Shown: in pieces, positions 25,590 to 32,921 of the stretch
Numbering within the stretch: the first letter of the stretch is position 1
Layout: every line of letters begins with the position of its first letter
Origin: an uncultured Flavobacteriaceae bacterium
GTDB lineage: Bacteria; Bacteroidota; Bacteroidia; Flavobacteriales; Flavobacteriaceae
Direction: 5' to 3'
NCBI GenBank assembly: GCA_937936275.1
Contig: CALHCJ010000023.1
Span: 1 to 46,007, forward strand
Length of the DNA: 46,007 nt
The notes under the pieces: model-generated
Databases searched by the model: none
What the model saw: only the letters and a program-made list of their open reading frames with translations
Told to the model about the DNA's origin: nothing
Translations under genes and position numbers: made by a program

Positions 25590-25686
25590 AAAATGAAATA
25601 GATAAAATAATAATTGAATAGGCTGCGAATGCTATCTTCAAACTGTCCATTTTCTTGACAATACTCTGTAAAGGTATAAAATGAAA

Positions 25687-25711
25687 AAACTCCGGTAATC
25701 AGCCGGAGTTT
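25687..25711 (-). terminator. Rho-independent terminator downstream of rpoD
   Basis: AAACTCCGG (25687-25695) and CCGGAGTTT (25703-25711) form a 9-bp stem with a 7-base loop. On the minus strand the stem is followed by further T residues (complement of the A-run at 25684-25689), in the right orientation to end the rpoD transcript. It lies 130 bases after the rpoD stop; that spacer shows no ORF. Confidence 0.85.
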
Positions 25712-25840
25712 ATTCATCAATCAAAAAACGAACAGTCATGATAAACTGTTGTTACTTTCAAAATTACAATATATATGCCAAATTTCCAATTTAAGGAGAT
25801 TTTAACAGGTGAATAGTGTAAAACACTATACTATACTGTA

Positions 25841-26704
25841 TTATCCAAGATAAGTTTTCAAGATTTTGCTTCTTGAAGTATGTTTTAACCTACGAATCGC
25901 TTTTTCTTTAATTTGACGAACTCTTTCTCGTGTTAAGTCGAAAGTTTCACCAATTTCTTCCAAAGTCATTGAATGTTGTCCTGCTAAACCGAAGTAAAGA
26001 CGAATAACATCAGCTTCTCTTGGCGTCAAGGTTTCTAAAGCGCGCTCGATTTCGGTACGCAAAGATTCGTGTAACAGTTCACGATCAGGGTTTGGAGATT
26101 CACCACTACGAAGTACATCGTAAAGGTTAGAATCTTCACCAGCTATCAATGGAGCATCCATCGATACGTGGCGTCCTGAATTTTTCAAAGACTGTTTTAC
26201 GTCTGCGACCGTCATATCCAATTCTTTTGCAATCTCTTCAGGTGAAGGCATACGTTCGTGCGCTTGCTCTAAAAAGGCAAAAGTCTTATTTATTTTGTTA
26301 ATTGAACCAATTTTGTTCAATGGTAAACGAACAATACGCGATTGTTCAGCCAGCGCTTGTAAGATAGATTGACGAATCCACCATACTGCGTATGAGATAA
26401 ATTTGAAACCACGGGTTTCATCAAAACGTTGTGCCGCTTTAATCAATCCTAAGTTTCCTTCATTGATTAAATCTGGCAGAGTAAGGCCTTGGTTTTGGTA
26501 CTGCTTAGCAACCGATACTACGAAACGAAGGTTGGCTTTTGTTAGTTTTTCAAGAGCGATCTGGTCGCCTGCCTTGATACGTTGTGCCAATTCTACTTCT
26601 TCGTCTGCGGTAATCAAGTCTACTTTTCCAATTTCTTGTAAGTACTTGTCCAAAGATGCGGTCTCTCTGTTAGTGACCTGTTTTGTAATCTTAAGCTGTC
26701 TCAT
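25841..26704 (-). CDS. rpoD: Primary sigma factor RpoD (Bacteroidota type, no region 1.1)
   Basis: A 287 aa sigma-70 factor. It begins almost directly with region 1.2 ([27 protein letters not shown]), followed by region 2 ([50 protein letters not shown]), region 3 and region 4 with the helix-turn-helix [23 protein letters not shown]. The acidic region 1.1 and long non-conserved insert of E. coli RpoD are absent, as known for the primary sigma of this phylum, which reads -33 TTG / -7 TAnnTTTG promoters. Exact TAnnTTTG boxes recur throughout this window. It is a single-gene unit with its own terminator; I find no clear -7 box in its upstream 160 bases. Confidence 0.96.
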   Translation of the reverse strand: MRQLKITKQVTNRETASLDKYLQEIGKVDLITADEEVELAQRIKAGDQIALEKLTKANLRFVVSVAKQYQNQGLTLPDLINEGNLGLIKAAQRFDETRGFKFISYAVWWIRQSILQALAEQSRIVRLPLNKIGSINKINKTFAFLEQAHERMPSPEEIAKELDMTVADVKQSLKNSGRHVSMDAPLIAGEDSNLYDVLRSGESPNPDRELLHESLRTEIERALETLTPREADVIRLYFGLAGQHSMTLEEIGETFDLTRERVRQIKEKAIRRLKHTSRSKILKTYLG

Positions 26705-26816
26705 TTTTGGGGATTAAATTCATAATTCAATAGACTGCATATACTTATACGTACAAATCTTTGAAATGTTACAAAACGGTAAAAAAAAGATTATTTATCG
26801 GTTAAACTGCATAAAA

Positions 26817-26844
26817 AAAGCTCCAATAGTACTATTGGAGCTTT
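26817..26844 (-). terminator. Rho-independent terminator downstream of pnp
   Basis: Perfect palindrome: AAAGCTCCAATAGT (26817-26830) and its complement at 26831-26844. It is followed on the minus strand by a T-run, the complement of the A-run at 26813-26819. It starts 20 bases past the pnp stop. Confidence 0.92.
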
Positions 26845-26864
26845 AAGATATGGTATAAGATCTA

Positions 26865-29081
26865 TTAATCTCTTCTTGGTTTACGATCTCTATTATCTCT
26901 TCCACGACGATCATCTCTTCGACGATCATTGCTACGTGGCTTTCTCTCTACATAACCTTCAGGTTTTTCCAATAAAGCTTTACGAGAAACTTTTTCTTTA
27001 CGCGTTCTTGGATCTGTACCTAAATATTTCACTTCAAACTCGTCACCCATATTAACAACATCAGAAACGTTCTCTGTACGTTCCCATGCAAGTTCAGATA
27101 CGTGCAATAAAGTCTCGTTACCAGGTGCGTCAAGATATTCAACAACAGCACCGAAATCAAGCATCTTGATTACTTTAACTTTATAAGACTCATTCATTTG
27201 AGGCTTAAACATTAATGAATCAATCTTAGTTAAAACAGCGTCAATTCCATCTTGGTCAGTACCTAAGATTTCTACAATCCCTTCTTCGGTGACAGGATCT
27301 TCGTTAATAACGATTGTAGTTCCGGTTTCTTTCTGAAGTTCTTGAATCACTTTTCCACCAGGGCCGATAAGGGCACCAATGAATTCATTTGGAATCGTAC
27401 GTGTTACCATTTTCGGAGAGTGTGGTTTCACATCTGGTGCAGGTACAGCAATTGTATCTGTAAGTTTTTCAAGAATATGTAAACGACCATCTCTAGCTTG
27501 TTTTAAAGCATTGACCAAAATTTCATAAGACAAGCCTTTTACCTTGATGTCCATTTGGCAAGCGGTGATTCCATCTGCGGTACCGGTTACTTTAAAGTCC
27601 ATGTCTCCTAAGTGATCTTCGTCTCCTAAGATATCAGATAGCACAGCATACTTTCCAGAGTCGGCATCAGATATTAATCCCATTGCAATACCAGAAACTG
27701 GTTTTTTTAATTGAACCCCAGCATCCATCATCGCCATCGTACCTGAACAAACCGTTGCCATAGAAGAAGAACCGTTAGACTCTAATACTTCAGAAACTAC
27801 ACGAACGGTATATGGACAATCATCAGGTACCATTCCCTTTAATGCACGTTGCGCCAAGTTACCATGACCAACTTCTCTACGCGATGTTCCGCGAATAGGT
27901 CTAGCTTCACCCGTAGAAAAAGGAGGGAAGTTGTAATGCAAATAGAAGTTCTCTTCACCTTCGTGTGAAGGCATATCTATCTTATTTGCGTCTCTAGAAG
28001 TTCCTAGTGTTACAGTCGCTAGGGCCTGAGTTTCTCCTCTAGTGAAAATTGCTGACCCATGGGTAGAAGGCAAGTAATCAATCTCACACCAAATGGGGCG
28101 AATCTCATCGGTTTTACGACCATCTAAACGCAAACCTTCATTTAACGTAAGATCACGAACGGCAGCCTTTTCAGCTTTATAATAGTATTTGGAAATAAGT
28201 CCACCAAAATCTTCTTGCTCTTCTTCTGAAAAAGAAGCCTTAATTTCTTCTTTTATTTCACTAAAAGCCGTTGATCTTTCATGTTTTGCGGAACCCGCTT
28301 TAGCAATGGCATATACTTTATCGTAAGCCATGTCGTGAATTTTCTGAGCTAAATCAGCATCTTCTCTTTCACCTTCGTATTCACGTACATCTTTTTTTCC
28401 GAAAGCTTCAGCTAATTTAACCTGTGCAGCGCATTGTACTTTAATTGCTTCGTGTGCAAATTTGATAGCTTCAGTCATCTCCTCTTCAGAAATTTCATCC
28501 ATCTCTCCTTCGACCATCATCACAGAATCGGCAGATGCACCAATCATCATATCAATATCAGACTCTGCTAACTGTGCTCTAGTTGGGTTGATCACGAATT
28601 CACCATTGACACGTGCCACTCTAGCTTCCGAAATAGGGCATTCAAAAGGAAAATCAGACAGCTGGATAGCCGCTGATGCAGCTAAACCCGCCATTGCGTC
28701 TGGCATTACATCTTCATCATGAGACATTAGTTGTATCATTACCTGGGTTTCAGAATGATAATCTTTTGGAAAAAGTGGACGTAATACTCGGTCTACCAAA
28801 CGCATGGTTAATACTTCACCATCACTTGGTCTTGCCTCTCTTTTGAAAAAACCGCCAGGGTAACGACCCGCAGCAGCGAATTTTTCACGATAGTCTACTG
28901 TTAGTGGCAAGAAATCTACATCAGCTTGTCTGTAGTTCGAAACTACAGTACATAATAACATACATTTTCCTGATTGTACAACAACAGAGCCATGCGCCTG
29001 TTTTGCCAACTTACCTGTTTCAATAGAAATCTCTCTACCGTCACCTAGGTCAATGACCTCTCTAAATACTTTTGGAATCAT
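26865..29081 (-). CDS. pnp: Polyribonucleotide nucleotidyltransferase (PNPase)
   Basis: A 738 aa 3'-5' phosphorolytic exoribonuclease of RNA decay. It has two RNase PH domains: the first with [18 protein letters not shown], the second with [31 protein letters not shown] and AMGLISD. A helical linker separates them, and a KH domain ([20 protein letters not shown], about 555-615), an S1 domain ([18 protein letters not shown], about 625-695) and an arginine/aspartate-rich tail of about 35 residues follow. The tail is not part of the core enzyme and may bind RNA. rpsO lies directly upstream, as in many bacteria, but with a terminator between. A small stem (CCCGA/TCGGG, 29097-29110) sits in the leader just before the ATG. 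Confidence 0.97.
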   Translation of the reverse strand: MIPKVFREVIDLGDGREISIETGKLAKQAHGSVVVQSGKCMLLCTVVSNYRQADVDFLPLTVDYREKFAAAGRYPGGFFKREARPSDGEVLTMRLVDRVLRPLFPKDYHSETQVMIQLMSHDEDVMPDAMAGLAASAAIQLSDFPFECPISEARVARVNGEFVINPTRAQLAESDIDMMIGASADSVMMVEGEMDEISEEEMTEAIKFAHEAIKVQCAAQVKLAEAFGKKDVREYEGEREDADLAQKIHDMAYDKVYAIAKAGSAKHERSTAFSEIKEEIKASFSEEEQEDFGGLISKYYYKAEKAAVRDLTLNEGLRLDGRKTDEIRPIWCEIDYLPSTHGSAIFTRGETQALATVTLGTSRDANKIDMPSHEGEENFYLHYNFPPFSTGEARPIRGTSRREVGHGNLAQRALKGMVPDDCPYTVRVVSEVLESNGSSSMATVCSGTMAMMDAGVQLKKPVSGIAMGLISDADSGKYAVLSDILGDEDHLGDMDFKVTGTADGITACQMDIKVKGLSYEILVNALKQARDGRLHILEKLTDTIAVPAPDVKPHSPKMVTRTIPNEFIGALIGPGGKVIQELQKETGTTIVINEDPVTEEGIVEILGTDQDGIDAVLTKIDSLMFKPQMNESYKVKVIKMLDFGAVVEYLDAPGNETLLHVSELAWERTENVSDVVNMGDEFEVKYLGTDPRTRKEKVSRKALLEKPEGYVERKPRSNDRRRDDRRGRDNRDRKPRRD

Positions 29082-29096
29082 AAAATTGATTTAATA

Positions 29097-29110
29097 CCCG
29101 AACCCTCGGG
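29097..29110 (-). promoter_or_regulatory. Small hairpin in the pnp leader
   Basis: CCCGA and TCGGG separated by four bases, 16 bases before the pnp ATG. E. coli PNPase controls its own mRNA through a leader stem; whether this short stem has any role is unknown. Confidence 0.25.
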
Positions 29111-29219
29111 ATTTTGTTAAACAATGGTCATTCGGATGTTGAGACCGAAAGGTTGTGTTGTTGTATGTGCTGTAAGCACTTGACCAATGAAAAACTGTGT
29201 GCAGCTTTTAATTTTCGCC

Positions 29220-29276
29220 CTGAACTAGGTTCAAGGTCTTGTATAAATTTGAATAGATGCTGAAACCAGTTCAGCA
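29220..29276. repeat. Possible remnant of a flavobacterial interspersed repeat
   Basis: The rpsO-pnp spacer (29082-29313, 232 bases) has no gene. It holds CTGAACTAGGTTCAAG (29220-29235) and the inverted repeat GCTGAA...TTCAGC (29259-29264 and 29270-29275). The latter matches my memory of a short dispersed element, of the form ATGCTGAAACAAGTTCAGCA, found many times in marine flavobacterial genomes. A genome-wide count would settle this. Confidence 0.4.
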
Positions 29277-29282
29277 CTATTA

Positions 29283-29310
29283 AAAAGGGGAAAGCTAGCT
29301 TTCCCCTTTT
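29283..29310 (-). terminator. Rho-independent terminator directly after rpsO
   Basis: AAAAGGGGAAAGCT (29283-29296) and its perfect complement at 29297-29310; on the minus strand it ends in a T-run. It lies 4 bases after the rpsO stop codon, so pnp is probably made by read-through or from a promoter of its own. Confidence 0.92.
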
Positions 29311-29313
29311 CAA

Positions 29314-29583
29314 TTACTTTCTAATGTTCAATTCTTTGATCAATTCACGATATTTAACAATATCATTTTTGATCATATAATCTAAAAGACTTCTTCTTTT
29401 ACCTACCAGTTTCACTAATGAACGTTCAGTGTTGAAATCTTTATGGTTCTTTTTTAGGTGACCTGTCAAATGATTAATTCGATGTGTGAATAACGCAATT
29501 TGACCCTCAGTAGAACCTGTGTTCTCCGCTTTTCCACCGTATTTCTTAAAGATTTCGGCTTTTACTTCTTTTGTTAAGTACAT
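29314..29583 (-). CDS. rpsO: Small ribosomal subunit protein S15
   Basis: An 89 aa ribosomal protein binding 16S rRNA early in assembly of the platform. The sequence carries the S15 signature: GSTEGQIALFTHRINHLTGHLKKNHKDF and RSLVKLVGKRRSLLDYMIKND. The length is the family norm. The promoter has both elements: TATCTTTG (29638-29645) and TTG 20 bases further upstream (29666-29668), with a leader of about 48 nt that could host autoregulation as known for S15 in E. coli. A perfect terminator follows the stop. Confidence 0.98.
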   Translation of the reverse strand: MYLTKEVKAEIFKKYGGKAENTGSTEGQIALFTHRINHLTGHLKKNHKDFNTERSLVKLVGKRRSLLDYMIKNDIVKYRELIKELNIRK

Positions 29584-29637
29584 GCTAATATTTTTGTAAA
29601 TGATTATTATGTATCTGAGTGATTTTCAATCAGGCTG

Positions 29638-29668
29638 CAAAGATAGTACTATTTTGAAAATTGCCCAA
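29638..29668 (-). promoter_or_regulatory. Putative rpsO promoter (TTG, 20 bases, TATCTTTG)
   Basis: -7 box TATCTTTG at 29638-29645 and -33 TTG at 29666-29668 on the minus strand, spaced 20 bases; a full match to the Bacteroidota promoter pattern and one of the best in the window. Confidence 0.65.
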
Positions 29669-29683
29669 TATGATATTGATAAT

Positions 29684-30217
29684 TTATTTGACTTTAAACC
29701 TTGATTTTCTTCGTTTCTCTTTAAAGTATTTTTTGTTAGCGATATAAATGGTTTTGTGAACTTCACAGAAGATAACGGTCTGATCTTTATTGGTAAGCGA
29801 CGTAGTTTTAAGAATTTCAATTTCATTGCGTAAAGCAAGTTGCTTTTGAATATTCTCAATTTCTTCTGGAGTATATAGGAACTCCGCGTATAAATTCTCT
29901 TTTGCAGGACGCTTAAAAAATATTTCAGCAGATTTATCCCAAACAACATATTCATCTCCTAGAATATGTATGAGTTGAACCATTGGAATAGGATCTACCG
30001 CCGAAAACATGCTCCCCCCAAAAATGGAATTCACGTAGTTTCTATTTTTATAACTAATAGGTAATTTTATTTTAACTTTTAGTATATCTTGAGAAGCACT
30101 AATAATTCTTGCAGTACTTCTTCGATACATAGGAGATAAGTTGAAGCCCATTTTGAATAATTTATCTTGGGAAATGAACTTTTTGCCTATTTCAGCAACT
30201 TTTTGGTAGAACGACAT
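29684..30217 (-). CDS. DUF4442 domain protein (hotdog-fold, thioesterase-like)
   Basis: A 177 aa protein fitting DUF4442: N-terminal helix, then NLSPMYRRSTARIISASQDI, the loop with NSIFGGSMFSAVDPIPMVQLIHIL, and VWDKSAEIFFKRPAKE. The family adopts a hotdog fold like acyl-CoA thioesterases; the substrate is unknown. No signal peptide. The C-terminus is strongly basic (KKYFKEKRRKSRFKVK). It follows the unknown lipoprotein by 41 bases and is probably the last gene of the fbaA-accD unit. The FGGSMF segment is typical of the family. Confidence 0.85.
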   Translation of the reverse strand: MSFYQKVAEIGKKFISQDKLFKMGFNLSPMYRRSTARIISASQDILKVKIKLPISYKNRNYVNSIFGGSMFSAVDPIPMVQLIHILGDEYVVWDKSAEIFFKRPAKENLYAEFLYTPEEIENIQKQLALRNEIEILKTTSLTNKDQTVIFCEVHKTIYIANKKYFKEKRRKSRFKVK

Positions 30218-30258
30218 GTAAGTTTATTCTAATTTATTCTGATTAGGATGACCAAAAT

Positions 30259-30762
30259 TTAAAATGCACATCCGGTAGGAAGTGGCTCATTTTTTTCAAC
30301 ATCCTTTGCAAAATCAGCTTCAAGATTCTGGGAAGCAAATCCGGCTGCAACAGAACCTTTGAAAACCATTGTGCCAAAACTTGTGGTATTCATATGTGCT
30401 CTAATATAAACTTCGGTATTCTCAGAGATAGCAACTGGTCCTCCAGAACGCGTAAATGGTTGTTCGTCAACATGGCTGTGAGCAAGTATTCTACGGTAAA
30501 TAAGATTGCCATCGATATCAATCACTTCCCACCAGTCAGCATATTGTTTGCAGCCTAGATCAGGACTAGATATGGTCACATTGAAGGTATATTGGTTTTC
30601 TTCTCCAGAAAAGGATATTTCGGTAATCGAAGCTTTGCCATCTGTTGTTTCAGAGGATTCTATTTCGTCTTCAGAACTTAGCGTGGCATTTTTTGCATCT
30701 GAAGAACAAAAACTCATCCATAACGCCATTACGAATAGAAATGATGTTATGGATAGTTTCAT
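30259..30762 (-). CDS. Hypothetical secreted lipoprotein
   Basis: A 167 aa protein with a lipoprotein-type signal: MKLSITSFLFVMALWMSFC, lipidated Cys19, followed by SSDAKN and a serine/glutamate-rich linker. The mature domain is beta-rich (ITEISFSGEENQYTFNVTISS). It contains DLGCKQYADWWEVI, HSHVDEQPFTRSGGP and a C-terminal TGCAF, so two further cysteines might pair. I do not recognise a family. It starts 10 bases after accD and so is in the same transcription unit, but no link to fatty acid synthesis is visible. Confidence 0.7.
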   Translation of the reverse strand: MKLSITSFLFVMALWMSFCSSDAKNATLSSEDEIESSETTDGKASITEISFSGEENQYTFNVTISSPDLGCKQYADWWEVIDIDGNLIYRRILAHSHVDEQPFTRSGGPVAISENTEVYIRAHMNTTSFGTMVFKGSVAAGFASQNLEADFAKDVEKNEPLPTGCAF

Positions 30763-30772
30763 ATGCTATTTT

Positions 30773-31642
30773 TTAAGAGCGTACCGCATTGTTTTGAATT
30801 AAATCAATGTACAAATTAATCTTTTGCTTTAAATCTCTACGGTGAACAATGAAATCAAGAAATCCGTGTTCTTTTAGAAATTCTGAGGTTTGAAATCCTT
30901 CAGGCAAATCTTTGCCAGTAGCCTCCTTTACAATCCGAGGTCCTGCAAAACCAATCAAAGCACCTGGTTCTGCAATATTAATGTCACCCAACATTGCATA
31001 AGAAGCAGTCGTACCTCCAGTGGTTGGATCCGTACATAACGAAATATAAGGTAAACCAGCTTCTGCTAACTGCGCCAATTTTGCTGAAGTTTTCGCCAAT
31101 TGCATTAGTGATAAGGCGGCTTCCATCATTCGTGCTCCTCCCGATTTTGAAATCATTACAAAAGGCGCTTTCTTTTTGATGGCGTGATCAATTCCACGCG
31201 CAATTTTTTCACCCACTACGCTCCCCATTGATCCTCCTATAAAATTAAAATCCATACAAGAAATTACGACGTCTTTGCCTAATGACTTTCCAAAACCAGT
31301 GCGCACGGCATCTTTGAGGCCCGTCTTTTTCTGAGCAGCTACTAAACGTTCTTTATATTTCTTGGTATCCTCAAATTTTAAAGGATCTTTTGATGTTAAT
31401 TTTGCATCAATTTCAGTGAACTTGTTGTCATCAAAAAGTATTTCAAAATACTCTTTGCTGCCAATGCGGACATGGTAGTCATCTTCAGGACTTACATAAA
31501 AGTTTTTTGCAAGGTCTTCAGACTCTACTATTTTTCCTGTCGGAGACTTATACCAAAGCCCCTTCGGGGTGTCTTTCTTTTCTTCAGTTGCTGTTTGTAT
31601 TCCTTTCTCCTTTCTTTTAAACCATGCCGTCATATCGCTCAT
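30773..31642 (-). CDS. accD: Acetyl-CoA carboxylase carboxyltransferase subunit beta (AccD), zinc-ribbon cysteines absent
   Basis: A 289 aa crotonase-fold subunit of the carboxyltransferase that makes malonyl-CoA for fatty acid synthesis. Catalytic-core motifs are intact: [70 protein letters not shown]. The N-terminal ribbon, C-x2-C ... C-x2-C in E. coli, is recognisable by position ([17 protein letters not shown] then [15 protein letters not shown]) but all four cysteines are replaced. I recall the same in other flavobacteria. It starts 22 bases after fbaA and is probably cotranscribed with it. An alternative start is Met4. Confidence 0.94.
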   Translation of the reverse strand: MSDMTAWFKRKEKGIQTATEEKKDTPKGLWYKSPTGKIVESEDLAKNFYVSPEDDYHVRIGSKEYFEILFDDNKFTEIDAKLTSKDPLKFEDTKKYKERLVAAQKKTGLKDAVRTGFGKSLGKDVVISCMDFNFIGGSMGSVVGEKIARGIDHAIKKKAPFVMISKSGGARMMEAALSLMQLAKTSAKLAQLAEAGLPYISLCTDPTTGGTTASYAMLGDINIAEPGALIGFAGPRIVKEATGKDLPEGFQTSEFLKEHGFLDFIVHRRDLKQKINLYIDLIQNNAVRS

Positions 31643-31664
31643 TTTAGAAATTAGGTGTTAGTTC

Positions 31665-32732
31665 TTAAAGGGTATTTACGTTATTTAAATCTTCGAAAGC
31701 TTTCTTTAAACGAGCTACAAAAGATTTTTCGCCTTCACGTAACCATACTCTAGGGTCGTAGTTTTTCTTGTTCGGTTCATCAGCTCCGGTTGGGTTTCCG
31801 ATTTGAGACTGTAAGTAGTCTTTTTTATCTTGTATATAATCACGAACGCCAGCAAGAAAGGCATACTGAAGATCGGTATCGATATTCATTTTTATTACAC
31901 CATAACTTATTCCTTCTCTAATCTCTTCAACTGTAGAGCCTGAACCCCCGTGAAAAACAAAATCAATATGGTTGTGCTCTACACCATATTTTTCAGAAAT
32001 GTATTCTTGAGAATTTTTTAGAATTTTTGGCGTTAATTTTACATTGCCAGGCTTGTAAACCCCATGAACATTTCCGAAGGCAGCAGCGATCGTGAATCTT
32101 GGGCTTACTTTTGAAAGTTCTTCGTAGGCATAAGCAACCTCTTCCGGTTGGGTATATAATTTAGAATCGTCTACATCAGAGTTATCTACGCCGTCTTCCT
32201 CACCACCTGTGATTCCTAATTCTATTTCTAGTGTCATATCCAATTTAGCCATCCGCTCTAAATACTCTTTGCAGATTGCAATATTTTCTTCAAGTGGTTC
32301 TTCAGAAAGATCAATCATATGAGAACTAAATAAAGACTTTCCAGTTTCTGCATAATGCTTTTCGCTGGCGTCAAGCAAACCATCGATCCAGGGTAATAAT
32401 TTTTTAGCGCAGTGGTCTGTGTGTAAAATTACGGTTGCACCATATGCTTCGGCTAATTCGTGCACATGTTTGGCTCCTGCGATTGCACCTTTAATCGCTG
32501 AATTTTGACCTTCATTTGATAAACCTTTACCACCATTAAATTGTGCGCCACCGTTTGAAAATTGAATGATCACCGGAGCATTTAAAGCAGCCGCTGTTTC
32601 CAAAACTCCGTTAATGGTATTAGAGCCAATTACGTTTACAGCCGGAAGTGCAAATCCTTTTTCTTTTGCGTAGTTGAAAATTGCTTGTACTTCGTCACCT
32701 GTGGCAACTCCTGGTTTTATATTATGACTCAT
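31665..32732 (-). CDS. fbaA: Class II fructose-bisphosphate aldolase
   Basis: Zinc-dependent aldolase of glycolysis and gluconeogenesis, 355 aa, class IIA type like E. coli FbaA. Motifs: LPAVNVIGSNTINGVLETA at the N-terminus, the catalytic/zinc segment VILHTDHC (Asp106, His107), ELGITGGEEDGVDNS, zinc ligands His223 in FGNVHGVYKPG and His261 in FVFHGGSGS, and the phosphate-binding KMNIDTDLQYAF. Its promoter has both elements: TACTTTTG (32771-32778) and TTG 17 bases upstream. It is followed closely by accD. Confidence 0.97.
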   Translation of the reverse strand: MSHNIKPGVATGDEVQAIFNYAKEKGFALPAVNVIGSNTINGVLETAAALNAPVIIQFSNGGAQFNGGKGLSNEGQNSAIKGAIAGAKHVHELAEAYGATVILHTDHCAKKLLPWIDGLLDASEKHYAETGKSLFSSHMIDLSEEPLEENIAICKEYLERMAKLDMTLEIELGITGGEEDGVDNSDVDDSKLYTQPEEVAYAYEELSKVSPRFTIAAAFGNVHGVYKPGNVKLTPKILKNSQEYISEKYGVEHNHIDFVFHGGSGSTVEEIREGISYGVIKMNIDTDLQYAFLAGVRDYIQDKKDYLQSQIGNPTGADEPNKKNYDPRVWLREGEKSFVARLKKAFEDLNNVNTL

Positions 32733-32770
32733 AATCTTTTTAGTCTGTTAATTAGTTGTTGTGAATTGGG

Positions 32771-32798
32771 CAAAAGTAATAAAATTAAACAAGTTCAA
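32771..32798 (-). promoter_or_regulatory. Putative fbaA promoter (TTG, 17 bases, TACTTTTG)
   Basis: -7 box at 32771-32778 and -33 TTG at 32796-32798 on the minus strand. The leader to the ATG is about 32 nt. The 189-base spacer between tamL and fbaA shows nothing else that I can define. Confidence 0.6.
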
Positions 32799-32921
32799 CT
32801 TGTAGATAAAAATCAAAAATTCACAGATAATTATGCGAATTATTCATTATACGCTGGGTTTTATACTCTGTTTATACGGCTCAGGAAAATTGATAAGGTA
32901 AAATTTTCACCTTTATATAAA

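Noticed and set aside
29626-29955. 109-codon minus-strand ORF overlapping the DUF4442 gene
   Set aside because: It is a shadow in another frame of the DUF4442 coding region; composition is not protein-like and no start signal is seen.
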